From an uncultured Eubacteriales bacterium (GTDB lineage: Bacteria; Bacillota; Clostridia; Christensenellales; Aristaeellaceae), in NCBI GenBank assembly GCA_900317565.1, contig ONHI01000004.1, positions 1 to 44,521 on the forward strand: a DNA stretch of 44,521 nt, read 5' to 3'. How positions within the stretch are numbered: position 1 is the first letter of the stretch; each line of letters opens with the position of its first letter. Both the position numbers and the translations under genes were made by a program. Positions 35,455-42,985 of the stretch are shown in pieces. The notes below the pieces were generated by a model. That model searched no databases. It worked only from the letters and a program-made list of their open reading frames with translations, and had not been told where the DNA came from.

Positions 35455-36510
35455 TTACAGCTCGATCAGATGCTTCGGCGCGGCGATGGTGTTGATCACG
35501 CCGTCCGCAGTCATAATCACCGTATCCTCAATCCGGCATCCGCCCAAACCGGGAATATATACGCCGGGCTCCACCGTCACCACGTTGCCGGGCACCAGCA
35601 CGGCCGTGCTTCCGGAGCCAACCCGGGGCTGCTCGTGTATGAACAGGCCGACGCCGTGGCCCAGGCTGTGGCCAAACGCGCCGGGATAGCGGGCCTCGAT
35701 GTAGTCCCGGGCGACCTTGTCCACGTCGCCGCAGGCCTTGCCCACCGCCAGGGCGTCCAGCCCCAGCTGCTGCGCCATGCGCACGGTCTCGTAGATCTGC
35801 CTGAGCTCGCCCGTGATCTTGCCGAAGCCCACGGTGCGGGTCATGTCCGAGCGATAGCCGTCCACCGTCGCGCCGAAATCCAGCGTCAACAGCTCGCCGT
35901 TTTCGATCACGTGGTCGGAGGGCGTCGCGTGGGGCAGCGCCCCGTTGATGCCCGCGGCGGCGATGGTGTCGAAGGCGACGCCCTCGCTGCCCAGCTCCAG
36001 CATCTCGAACTCCAGCATCCGCTGGACCTGCTTTTCCGTCATGCCCGCATGGATGCGGGGCAGTATGTTCATGAAGGCGTCGCTGGCGATGGCCGCGGCC
36101 CTGCGGATGGAGTTCAGCTCCGCCTCGTCCTTGACCTCCCGCAGCTTTTCCGGGATGCTCTCCAGGGGAACGAGCTCCACGCCCTCCAGCGCCTTGTCCA
36201 GGGACTTCCAGGCGTCGTAGGTCAGGTAATCGGTTTCGACGTACACGCGCTTCGCGCCGTGGTCCGCCGCGAGATTCGCGATCAGCGCGGGATAGTTGCG
36301 CTCGCCGGACACCTGCAAAAGCGCCCAGTCCGGGCTCTGGCGCTTGGCCTGCTCCACATAGCGGAAGTCGGTCAGGATCACGTGGGCGTCCTTTGTGATG
36401 AACAGGCAGCCCTCGCCGGTGTAGCCCGCCAGCCAGCGCAGGTTCTCCGGGCGGTGGATCAGCGCCGCGTCTGCCCGCATGGCGTTCAAAAACGCCTCAA
36501 GATGGTTCAA
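35455..36510 (-). CDS. Xaa-Pro aminopeptidase (M24 family)
   Basis: About 351 residues. An N-terminal creatinase-like domain and a C-terminal pita-bread M24 domain. The metal ligands are visible: LDFGATVDGYRSDMTR (two Asp), HSLGHGVGLFIHE (His), VTVEPGVYI (Glu) and GGCRIEDTVI (Glu). It removes N-terminal residues before proline, a cytosolic role next to EF-P, which helps synthesise proline-rich proteins. The TTG at 36510 is preferred: AGGAG is 10 bases upstream, and a minus-strand TATAAT at 36540-36545 places the transcript start only about 25 bases before it, which rules out the longer frame beginning at 36537. Confidence 0.93.
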   Translation of the reverse strand: MNHLEAFLNAMRADAALIHRPENLRWLAGYTGEGCLFITKDAHVILTDFRYVEQAKRQSPDWALLQVSGERNYPALIANLAADHGAKRVYVETDYLTYDAWKSLDKALEGVELVPLESIPEKLREVKDEAELNSIRRAAAIASDAFMNILPRIHAGMTEKQVQRMLEFEMLELGSEGVAFDTIAAAGINGALPHATPSDHVIENGELLTLDFGATVDGYRSDMTRTVGFGKITGELRQIYETVRMAQQLGLDALAVGKACGDVDKVARDYIEARYPGAFGHSLGHGVGLFIHEQPRVGSGSTAVLVPGNVVTVEPGVYIPGLGGCRIEDTVIMTADGVINTIAAPKHLIEL

Positions 36511-36599
36511 ATCGGTCACGCTCCTGTAGGGAAACAATGATTATACAAGCCTATTATAGCACAACGCCCCGTGAATTACCATAGGAAAACAAGATTTTA

Positions 36600-36655
36600 A
36601 TTAGGGATTAGGGATTAGGGAGTAGGGATTAGGGATTAGGGAGTAGGGAGTAGGG
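36600..36655. repeat. eight tandem heptamers ATTAGGG/AGTAGGG
   Basis: Eight uninterrupted 7-base units, in order ATTAGGG x3, AGTAGGG, ATTAGGG x2, AGTAGGG x2. The plus strand has GGG every 7 bases with 4-base loops, so it can form G-quadruplexes. It lies between the Xaa-Pro peptidase promoter region and the end of the convergently oriented neighbour's 3' flank. Confidence 0.95.
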
Positions 36656-36688
36656 GAACGCGTCGTTCGCAATTCTCAATATTTATAT

Positions 36689-37174
36689 TCACCACAATGG
36701 CTTCCTGTATTCCTCCTCCAGCGCGAACCACTTTTCGAGGAAGGCGTCGCCCTCCGGGTCCTCCGCGACGATGCGCAGCGCGTCCCGGACGGCGCGGACG
36801 AAATCTGGGTCCAGCCCGCCGGTGCCGCTGGCGGCCAGGGGGCACATCGCCCGGGCGCGCACGTCCATGCGCACGCTCCACTTGCCATTCCGGCCCCGGG
36901 CGGGGGTCAGCGGGAAGATGCGACAGCCCAGGGGCCGCCTTACCCGGTCGCAGGCGCCGTCGCACATCAGCATCGGCGCGAAGCCCGCGGGCAGCACCCG
37001 CGCCCATTCGCATTCCTTCAGCAGCGCCCTCTCCCCGGGAAACAGGTATACGCCGCCCTGGCCGTCCTCGTCCGTGTGGCAGCACGCCGCGCCGCACAGC
37101 AGCCCGCAGTCCGTCAGCAAGGGCGTCCTGTCGCCGATGCGCGCGTATGCGCGCTGCAAAATCTCACCGTCCAT
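36689..37174 (-). CDS. YkgJ-type cysteine-cluster protein
   Basis: 161 residues. The Cys arrangement CGLLCGAACC, then MCDGACDRV, GCRIFPLTP and MCPLA fits the YkgJ (putative zinc- or iron-chelating) family, sometimes called flagellin N-methylase-like. The chemistry is unknown. ATG 37174 has AAGGAG 6 bases upstream; longer frames exist but lack a site. A minus-strand promoter and an operator-like palindrome lie upstream. Confidence 0.82.
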   Translation of the reverse strand: MDGEILQRAYARIGDRTPLLTDCGLLCGAACCHTDEDGQGGVYLFPGERALLKECEWARVLPAGFAPMLMCDGACDRVRRPLGCRIFPLTPARGRNGKWSVRMDVRARAMCPLAASGTGGLDPDFVRAVRDALRIVAEDPEGDAFLEKWFALEEEYRKPLW

Positions 37175-37200
37175 AAGGCGCTCCTTCATAAAAATGCAGT

Positions 37201-37254
37201 ATTCCGCGGAATTATCTTCAATATATAGTATCATCATCCGCCGCACACTGTCAA
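37201..37254 (-). promoter_or_regulatory. promoter with operator-like palindrome of the Cys-cluster gene
   Basis: On the minus strand, TTGACA (37249-37254) and TACTAT (37225-37230) with an 18-base spacer. A perfect 12-base palindrome ATTCCGCGGAAT (37201-37212) lies just past the expected transcription start, where a repressor would block. No regulator is identified. Confidence 0.45.
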
Positions 37255-37263
37255 CCGTTTCCT

Positions 37264-37312
37264 GCCTTCCCCTTCAGGGGAAGGTGCCGAGCGCAGCGAG
37301 GCGGAAGAGGTC
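37264..37312. repeat. interspersed hairpin repeat, copy 2
   Basis: CCTTCCCC (37265-37272), loop, GGGGAAGG (37277-37284), followed by TGCCGAGCGCAGCGAGGCGG and AAGAGG. It resembles the element at 21286-21335 and, from memory, a widespread gut-Clostridia intergenic repeat. The flanking region 37313-37829 (about 500 bases) has no convincing gene; the open frames on both strands lack codon structure and ribosome sites and one reads through the repeat. Confidence 0.55.
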
Positions 37313-37829
37313 GTTCCCCCCGATCGACGCCCTCCGAATTCGTACTTCCTTGCTGGTCGTCCCCCGCGACGGCGGCACACCGGCACAAACCGTTTGAATG
37401 AGGTGGCGCGACCGCGATGTGGGCGCGCGCCGACTTTCCGGTTTGGAAGGTGTTCCGCTGTCGCGGGAAAACATATCCCCGGGAAGATATCTTCTGACGA
37501 AAGCACTGTATGAGAAGCATCCCCCGTTTACGAAAAACGGGGAACGCGCTTTTCTGGCGGCTTGCCTTCAGAACCAGGAACTTCGCCGGCTGCCCACCAC
37601 GCGGCCAGCCTGGCTCGTTCAATGGTTCGTGCCGGCAAGCCGCCTTTTACGAGGGGAACGACGAGCGATAACAGGCGATGACAGTATTTAATCAGACAAG
37701 CACTGTTATGGTTTGGCTTTATGATGAAATCTATGGCGTTGATAGGATGAATGCCAGAGATGCATTGGCTGCTTGAAGCCTATTGCGTTACATGGATCAG
37801 TGGTTAATAGATACAATGTAATTGTAACA

Positions 37830-38150
37830 TTATTCGTCCCTGGCCAGCTTGTTTTTCACGTTCATCTGCCTTAATTCATTGGCAATCTTTTCCAGAGATT
37901 CGATCTGCCATTCGGTCAGCCCCATTGTGGACAAGCCTTGTCCGCTGGATGTACCCAGGAGATAATCACAAGAAACGCCGAACAGGTTGGAAAGCTTGAT
38001 GAGAATATCATAGGGCGGCAGGTGTACGGCGTTTTCATAGGAGCTGACGACAGATTTGGATACTCCAAGCATGGACGCCAGTTCAACTTGCGTCCATCCC
38101 CGCTGAACCCTCAATTCCCTTATTTTCCGGCACACATCAGAATAGACCAT
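37830..38150 (-). CDS. XRE-family helix-turn-helix regulator
   Basis: 106 residues. HTH_3 domain: KIRELRVQRGWTQVELASML and VSKSVVSSYENAVHLP, then a C-terminal helix (EWQIESLEKIANELRQM) for dimerisation. GGAGG lies upstream of the ATG. It is divergent from the exported Ig-like protein gene, with both promoters in a 128-base gap, so it may control that gene and itself. A TATAAT on the minus strand is at 38191-38196. Base composition is more AT-rich than most of the window. Confidence 0.92.
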   Translation of the reverse strand: MVYSDVCRKIRELRVQRGWTQVELASMLGVSKSVVSSYENAVHLPPYDILIKLSNLFGVSCDYLLGTSSGQGLSTMGLTEWQIESLEKIANELRQMNVKNKLARDE

Positions 38151-38218
38151 TTTATCCTCCGCTACATCAAATCATATGCAAAATGAGTATATTATAAGTG
38201 GAAAAAAACCTGAAATAG

Positions 38219-38247
38219 TTGACATCTGCTTGTAAACATGGTATTAT
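38219..38247 (+). promoter_or_regulatory. promoter of the first Ig-like protein gene
   Basis: TTGACA (38219-38224) and TATTAT (38242-38247) with a 17-base spacer. The start codon is at 38279. Confidence 0.75.
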
Positions 38248-38278
38248 AGGTTTGAAAAAGAGAAGGGGGTATATGACA

Positions 38279-39622
38279 ATGAAGAGAACCAGGAAGATTT
38301 GGGTCGTTTTATGCATGGCATTGATGATCTGCCTCACAGCACAGATATTACTGCCGGCAGGCATGGATAGCCTTACAACGGCTCAGGCTGCGACAGCAAC
38401 GTCCGGGACTAAGGTGAAGCTGAACAAGACAAAGGCGACAATATACAATGGGGCAACTTTGCAATTGAAGTTGAAGGGAACGAACGAAAAGGTCAAGTGG
38501 TCCAGTTCTTCCAAGAAGATCGCAACGGTAGATAAGAATGGAAAAGTCACCGCCAAGAAAAAGGGTAAGGCCACCATTACCGCAAAGGTCGGCAACAAGA
38601 AGTATACCTGCAAGCTGACGGTAAAGCCTGCCTTTGAACTGCTGGAAAGTACGGATAAGAGCATAAGTCTGAAGCCTGGAGACAAGACCGAGATATTGCT
38701 AAAACTTCATCTGAAAAAGATGGGTAAAGGCGTAACGTATAGCATCAGCGATAAGAAAGTGATAAAGTGCAAATGGTACGACACAGACCATGATATTCTG
38801 GATATTACTGCTTTGAAGCCCGGTGAAGCGACGATAACATTCAAAAACAAGCTGACGAAGGATACCATCAAGGCTAAGGTGACCGTGAAAGAACACCTGG
38901 AGACACCTGCGCCAACTGTTGAGCCGACGCCCGAACCCACTCCTATTCCTGATCCGCTGACTGTGGATCAGAATGCTGTAGTCGTCAACAAAGGAGAGAC
39001 GATTTCGGTTAAGGTCAAATGGCTGCTCGACAGTACTATAAAGTATATAAATGGAGATACGAGTGTCGTCAGCTTAAAGTGGGGAGATTGGATAGACAGA
39101 GATACCTGTGAGTTATTCATAACCGGTAAGAAGGTTGGCAATACAAATGTGACTATCTGTGATAAGACTGAAACGTATTCCGTATCTATATTGGTTGTGG
39201 TTACGGCATTGGCAAGACCTGCCGACAATGTGCCTGGAGAGATCAGCGGTCTCCTCGGTGAGAATATATATGTTGCGAATAACAAACTGGGACAAACGCT
39301 GACATATAATAACGGGTATTATATGGATAACTGCGTCGGTTTTGCGACATACAGCAATAAAAACATAAAATACGTCGGAATAAGAAGAAATACCAAAGGA
39401 TATAAGATCTTCGGCGTTTATCCGGGTATGAGCTTTGGCGTAGCTAACGAGAAACTGGGAGACTATGGCTGGATTCTGATTACTAGCGGACCGACGTCGA
39501 GTGGAGAGTATTCATATGCTTATCTGCAAACCGGCAATCCAGGAAAAATGATTGTCATAAACACGCCCACAAGTGATATCTCATCATTGGTTAGCAATGT
39601 TGCCTACGCTTATACTGACTGA
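38279..39622 (+). CDS. exported protein with bacterial Ig-like (Big_2) domain, AT-rich
   Basis: 447 residues. Signal peptide (1-37, ending AQAAT). A Big_2-like domain (about 40-115: KVKLNKTKATIYNG, VKWSSSSKKIATVDKNGKV, GKATITAK). A second beta domain of similar type (about 120-205), a Pro/Thr linker (TPAPTVEPTPEPTPIPDP), another Ig-like unit, and an unrecognised C-terminal domain (about 310-447). No sortase motif or membrane anchor. ATG 38279 is 9 bases from AAGGGGG; ATG 38273 is too close. The codons are clearly more AT-rich than in the paralog at 39945-40535. Likely a surface or secreted binding protein. Divergent from the XRE regulator. Confidence 0.85.
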   Translation: MKRTRKIWVVLCMALMICLTAQILLPAGMDSLTTAQAATATSGTKVKLNKTKATIYNGATLQLKLKGTNEKVKWSSSSKKIATVDKNGKVTAKKKGKATITAKVGNKKYTCKLTVKPAFELLESTDKSISLKPGDKTEILLKLHLKKMGKGVTYSISDKKVIKCKWYDTDHDILDITALKPGEATITFKNKLTKDTIKAKVTVKEHLETPAPTVEPTPEPTPIPDPLTVDQNAVVVNKGETISVKVKWLLDSTIKYINGDTSVVSLKWGDWIDRDTCELFITGKKVGNTNVTICDKTETYSVSILVVVTALARPADNVPGEISGLLGENIYVANNKLGQTLTYNNGYYMDNCVGFATYSNKNIKYVGIRRNTKGYKIFGVYPGMSFGVANEKLGDYGWILITSGPTSSGEYSYAYLQTGNPGKMIVINTPTSDISSLVSNVAYAYTD

Positions 39623-39877
39623 TAATGAGTTAAGGCGGAATTAGGAAAGACATATTCTTCGGTGTAGACGAAAAAAGTAGAAGTCGCTAAAGACGACGAT
39701 AAGCTATCCTTCCAAAACGTTAATCGCAGCTGTGCGATAAACGATCCCATCTGCCAACAAAGCGATGTTGATGCCCTTTCATAAAATGAGGCGTCGTTTG
39801 GGAGGATGGCTTATTGTCGCTCTAGTTTTATACTCTGCTAGTGACCTGCGAGATTGTTTCATTGTATGGTTGACCGA

Positions 39878-39906
39878 TTGACTTTGAGCGCGACATGGGA
39901 TAAAAT
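39878..39906 (+). promoter_or_regulatory. promoter of the second Ig-like gene and probably ruvCA
   Basis: TTGACT (39878-39883) and TAAAAT (39901-39906) with a 17-base spacer, about 40 bases upstream of ATG 39945. The remaining part of the gap (39623-39877) holds no gene that I can support. Confidence 0.65.
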
Positions 39907-39944
39907 GATAGCAGGAAAAGAATGTGTACAAGGGGGATGCAGAT

Positions 39945-40535
39945 ATGAAGCTTACATCCAAGCTGTTTGTCGCGCTGTGCCTGTGCCTGGCGCTGTGCCT
40001 GGCGGTTCCGGCGCTGCTGCCCGTGAATCTGGGGATCGAGACCACCGCCCGGGCGGAGAGCAAGGTCAAGCTGAACAAGAGTACGGTCACGCTGTGCGTG
40101 GGTGAGACCTTACAGCTGAAGCTGAAGAACGCCGACGGCAAGGTCAAGTGGAGCAGCTCTTCCAAGAAGGTCGCCACGGTCAGCAAGAAGGGCGTCGTCG
40201 CCGCGAAGAAGGCGGGCAAGGCCAAGATCACCGCCACGCTGAACGGCAAGAGGTACAGTTGCTTCGTCATCGTGAAGAACGGCATCGTCGCAAGTGCGAC
40301 CAAGGTCAGCCTCAAGGCGGGCAAGAAGAAGGACGTCAAGGTGACCCTGGAGGGCTACGACGAGGTCGCCGTCGCCTGGGACCGCGCCGATGTGGTCAGC
40401 TGCGCCTTCACCGGCGGTTGGAAGGGCAAGACCATCACGCTGCGGATCAAGGCCCTGGACAAGGGCACCGCCAAGGTGAAGCTCACCAATAAGAAGACGA
40501 AGGACACCGTCACCATCAAGGTCACGGTGAAGTAG
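39945..40535 (+). CDS. exported Big_2 Ig-like protein, GC-rich paralog
   Basis: 196 residues. Signal peptide (1-31, with a Leu/Cys-rich core and ARAES), then a Big_2-like domain (KVKLNKSTVTLCVG, KVKWSSSSKKVATVSKKG, AKITATLNGK) and a second beta-rich unit (about 110-196). It matches the N-terminal two domains of the 38279 protein but stops before the Pro-rich linker and the C-terminal domain. ATG 39945 is 9 bases after AAGGGGG. Only 16 bases separate its stop from ruvC, so it probably shares that transcript, an odd partner for Holliday-junction genes. Its base use resembles the rest of the chromosome, unlike its sister. Confidence 0.85.
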   Translation: MKLTSKLFVALCLCLALCLAVPALLPVNLGIETTARAESKVKLNKSTVTLCVGETLQLKLKNADGKVKWSSSSKKVATVSKKGVVAAKKAGKAKITATLNGKRYSCFVIVKNGIVASATKVSLKAGKKKDVKVTLEGYDEVAVAWDRADVVSCAFTGGWKGKTITLRIKALDKGTAKVKLTNKKTKDTVTIKVTVK

Positions 40536-40551
40536 GAGACGCGGGAACCGA

Positions 40552-41046
40552 ATGATCATATTGGGTATCGACCCCGGCCTGGCCACGCTGGGCTACGGGG
40601 TGATCGAAGTGAACAACGACAAGCGCAGGCTGATACAGTTCGGCACGCTGACCACGCCCGCCGGACAGCCCATGCCCCAGCGGCTGCGGGCCATCTTCCA
40701 GGGCATGAACCAGCTGATGGACATCTATCAGCCCGACGACGTGGCCTTCGAGGAGCTGTTCTTCTCCAAGAACATCACCACCGGCATGGCGGTCAGCGCG
40801 GCGCGGGGCGTGGCGCTGGTGGCCGTGGTGCAGCGCACCGACAACCTCTATGAATACACCCCCATGCAGATCAAGCAGGCGGTGACGGGCTACGGCGGCG
40901 CGGACAAGCACCAGGTGCAGCAGATGGTGAAGATGCTGCTGAACATGAAGGGCATCGCCCGCCCGGACGACGCGGCGGACGCACTGGCCGTGGCGCTGAC
41001 CCACGCCAATTCCATGAACATGAAGAAGATGTTCAAAATACAGTGA
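40552..41046 (+). CDS. ruvC: crossover junction endodeoxyribonuclease RuvC
   Basis: 164 residues. The RNase-H-like fold starts IILGIDPGLATLGYGVIE (first catalytic Asp). FEELFFSKN carries the catalytic Glu, and DDAADALAVALTH carries the last Asp pair. It resolves Holliday junctions made during recombination. It is immediately followed by ruvA (18 bases). Confidence 0.97.
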   Translation: MIILGIDPGLATLGYGVIEVNNDKRRLIQFGTLTTPAGQPMPQRLRAIFQGMNQLMDIYQPDDVAFEELFFSKNITTGMAVSAARGVALVAVVQRTDNLYEYTPMQIKQAVTGYGGADKHQVQQMVKMLLNMKGIARPDDAADALAVALTHANSMNMKKMFKIQ

Positions 41047-41064
41047 GATATCGGAGTATACGGA

Positions 41065-41658
41065 ATGTTTGCACATTTTGACGGCATCGTCGCCGAGAAG
41101 AACGCGGATTCCATCGTGCTGGACGTAAACGGGGTGGGCTACCTGCTGTTCGTCAGCGGCGCGACCCTTTCCGCCGCGCCCGCCGTGGGCGAGCGGATGA
41201 AGCTCTACAGCGTGCTGAACGTGCGCGAGGACGCCATGGAGCTGTTCGGCTTCTACAGCCGGGAGGAGAAGTCCATGTACGAGCGCCTGAAGGGCGTCAA
41301 CGGCGTGGGCAGCCGCACCGCGCTGCAGATCCTGTCCTCCATGAGCGTGCGGGACCTGTCCCTGGCGCTGGTGGCCGGGGACGCCAACGCGCTGACCCGG
41401 GTGCCCGGCATCGGCAAAAAGACCGCCCAGCGACTGGTGCTGGAGCTGAAGGACAAGGTGGAGGACAGCCAGCTGACCGGCAGCGGCGTGGGCATCTCCC
41501 CGAAGCCGACCTCCGCGGGCCCCGAGGCCGAGGCCGTGGCGGCGCTGGTGGCCCTGGGTTACAGCGCTTCCGAGGCGGCCAGGGCCGTCTCCCGGTTCGC
41601 AGGCCAGACGGAGAAATCCGACGAATTGATCTTCCTGGCGCTGAAGAGCCTGGGATAA
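41065..41658 (+). CDS. ruvA: Holliday junction DNA helicase subunit RuvA
   Basis: 197 residues. Domain I begins MFAHFDGIVAEKNADSIVLD; two helix-hairpin-helix motifs are in KGVNGVGSRTALQIL and VPGIGKKTAQRLVLELK. The C-terminal domain (ALVALGYSASEAARAV) contacts RuvB. It clamps Holliday junctions and recruits RuvB. ruvB is the usual next gene but is absent here; an orphan kinase follows. Confidence 0.97.
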   Translation: MFAHFDGIVAEKNADSIVLDVNGVGYLLFVSGATLSAAPAVGERMKLYSVLNVREDAMELFGFYSREEKSMYERLKGVNGVGSRTALQILSSMSVRDLSLALVAGDANALTRVPGIGKKTAQRLVLELKDKVEDSQLTGSGVGISPKPTSAGPEAEAVAALVALGYSASEAARAVSRFAGQTEKSDELIFLALKSLG

Positions 41659-41683
41659 TTTCCCTTTAACCGGACATATTTTT

Positions 41684-41725
41684 CACCCTTTCGCATATAT
41701 AGTGCCATGTATACGCGGAAGGGTG
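41684..41725 (+). promoter_or_regulatory. hairpin that sequesters the ribosome site of the orphan kinase
   Basis: CACCCTT (41684-41690) is complementary to AAGGGTG (41719-41725), and inner bases (CGCATATA with TGTATACGCG) can extend the stem imperfectly. The right arm contains the Shine-Dalgarno AAGGG for the start codon at 41733. The stem is followed by ATGTTTT, so it could alternatively act as a terminator for ruvA. Confidence 0.45.
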
Positions 41726-41732
41726 ATGTTTT

Positions 41733-42398
41733 ATGTTGAGCTCGGATGTCGAATTGGCCCACGACCTGCGCATGCCATTGCAATTGATCTGCTCCAGCAC
41801 GCAGATGATCGCGCTGTCCCTGGAGGACGGCTCCGCGGACGCCCGGGCCTATGTGGACATGCTGCTGGAGTCCGCGGAGCAGCTGCGCCGGATGCTGGAC
41901 GGTGCTATGGACGCTTCTGTCGGTGTCGCGCGGATGGAGCAGCCCCGGCTCGTCAACGGCGATCTCGTCGCCTGCGTGCGTGGGCTGTGCCTGCGCTGCC
42001 GCCCCTATGCCCGCCAGCGGGGCGTGTCGCTGCGCTGCTCCGGCAACGTGGCCGCGCTGGGCATGGCGCTGGACGAGGATATGCTGTCCCGGATCCTGCT
42101 GAACCTGATCTCCAATGCGCTGCGCTTCACCCCCGAGGGCGGCAGCGTGCGGGTGAGCTGGCGGGCGATGGGCGACTTTGCCGAGGTCAGCGTGGCCGAC
42201 AGCGGCGCGGGCATACCGCCGGAGCGCCTGCCCTACGTGTTCCTCAGGGGCGAGACCGACGGCGGCCACGGCTACGGCCTGCCCATCGCCCGGGAGCTGG
42301 CGCGGCGGCTGGGCGGGGAGCTCTCCGCGCGCTCCGTTCCCGGCAGGGGCAGCACGTTCACGCTGCGCCTGCCGGTGCGCTCGGCCATGGCGGTCTAG
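41733..42398 (+). CDS. orphan soluble histidine kinase without a sensor domain
   Basis: 221 residues with no transmembrane helix. The phospho-acceptor region is at the very N-terminus: AHDLRMPLQLI (H10), so the first DHp helix is almost absent before it. HATPase_c is complete: LLNLISNALRFTP (N-box), ADSGAGIPPERL, GGHGYGLPIA, and GRGSTFTLRLP. No REC or response regulator is adjacent. Sporulation phosphorelays use orphan kinases, and dpaAB lie just downstream, but that link is speculation. The stop codon overlaps the stop of the convergent next gene (CTAG). Confidence 0.87.
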   Translation: MLSSDVELAHDLRMPLQLICSSTQMIALSLEDGSADARAYVDMLLESAEQLRRMLDGAMDASVGVARMEQPRLVNGDLVACVRGLCLRCRPYARQRGVSLRCSGNVAALGMALDEDMLSRILLNLISNALRFTPEGGSVRVSWRAMGDFAEVSVADSGAGIPPERLPYVFLRGETDGGHGYGLPIARELARRLGGELSARSVPGRGSTFTLRLPVRSAMAV

Positions 42399-42826
42399 CG
42401 GTTGTAGTATTTGTTGAGCATGTCCATCACCTGGTCCTCGCCTCCGGAGAGTATCACCCGGGTGATGCCGCGGTTTCGGCCGATGCGCAGCTCGATGTCC
42501 GACGCCTCGCAGGCGCTCTCGCAGAAGAACCGGGAGAGCTGCACCGATTCCTCGGCGTCCACGGGGCAGTCCAGTATCACGCAGGCCCGGTTGGCGCGCT
42601 TGTAGTCGTCGGCGAGGAAGTCGAACACCAGCGCGCTGCGGCGGGTCTCGATGCTCTTGCGCACGGCGGGGTTGGACAGAAAGGCGTCCACGTCCTCTGG
42701 GGTGAACGTCCAGGCGCCGTCCTGCTTCTCGCCGTTCAGCGCGCCCAGGCGCAGGTAGTTGCGCAGCGTGCGCGTGGTCAGGCTGGTCATCATCGCCAGC
42801 TCGTTGAGATTGTAGCTCTCCTTCAT
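42395..42826 (-). CDS. MerR-like helix-turn-helix protein
   Basis: 143 residues. The N-terminal winged-helix segment NLNELAMMTSLTTRTLRNYLR and the WTFTPEDVDAFL strand are MerR/excisionase-like. The remainder (about 60-143) is a small alpha/beta domain with two or three Cys (CVILDCPVD; FFCESAC) that I do not recognise. AGGAGGAG is upstream of the ATG. Its stop codon overlaps the stop of the convergent kinase gene. Confidence 0.8.
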   Translation of the reverse strand: MKESYNLNELAMMTSLTTRTLRNYLRLGALNGEKQDGAWTFTPEDVDAFLSNPAVRKSIETRRSALVFDFLADDYKRANRACVILDCPVDAEESVQLSRFFCESACEASDIELRIGRNRGITRVILSGGEDQVMDMLNKYYNR

Positions 42827-42873
42827 GGGTCTCTCCTCCTGTTGTCCCGGCCTGATCGGCCCGATCTGATATC

Positions 42874-42902
42874 ATTATAGGCCATGTCCGGCGGCGCTTC
42901 AA
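42874..42902 (-). promoter_or_regulatory. promoter of the MerR-like gene
   Basis: On the minus strand, TTGAAG (42897-42902) and TATAAT (42874-42879) with a 17-base spacer, about 50 bases upstream of the start codon at 42826. Confidence 0.65.
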
Positions 42903-42931
42903 TTTGAAATGTCGCCGGTTTTTCATGCCGC

Positions 42932-42959
42932 ACCGGATCCCGGGCGCGGGCATAGCATG
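42932..42959 (+). promoter_or_regulatory. possible sigma-K-type promoter of dpaA
   Basis: An AC pair at 42932-42933, a 17-base gap, then CATAGCATG (42951-42959), close to the mother-cell sigma-K pattern AC-N16/17-CATANNNTA (last base differs). Expected start about 42966; ATG 42986 follows a Shine-Dalgarno at about 42971-42978. This is a match to a short motif, so it is tentative. Confidence 0.35.
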
Positions 42960-42985
42960 GGATGTGTCCGGAAGGGGGAGTGCGT

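Noticed and set aside
36600..36655. CRISPR-like array
   Set aside because: Units are 7 bases and contiguous with no spacers; it is a simple tandem repeat.
37251..37691. Possible small genes on both strands
   Set aside because: They run through the interspersed repeat, have no ribosome site, and the peptides lack regular codon bias or a recognisable motif.
39623..39944. Cyclic-di-GMP (GEMM) riboswitch upstream of the surface protein gene
   Set aside because: I looked for the conserved GCAAAGC-like and tetraloop segments because of the nearby cyclic-di-GMP genes and did not find them.
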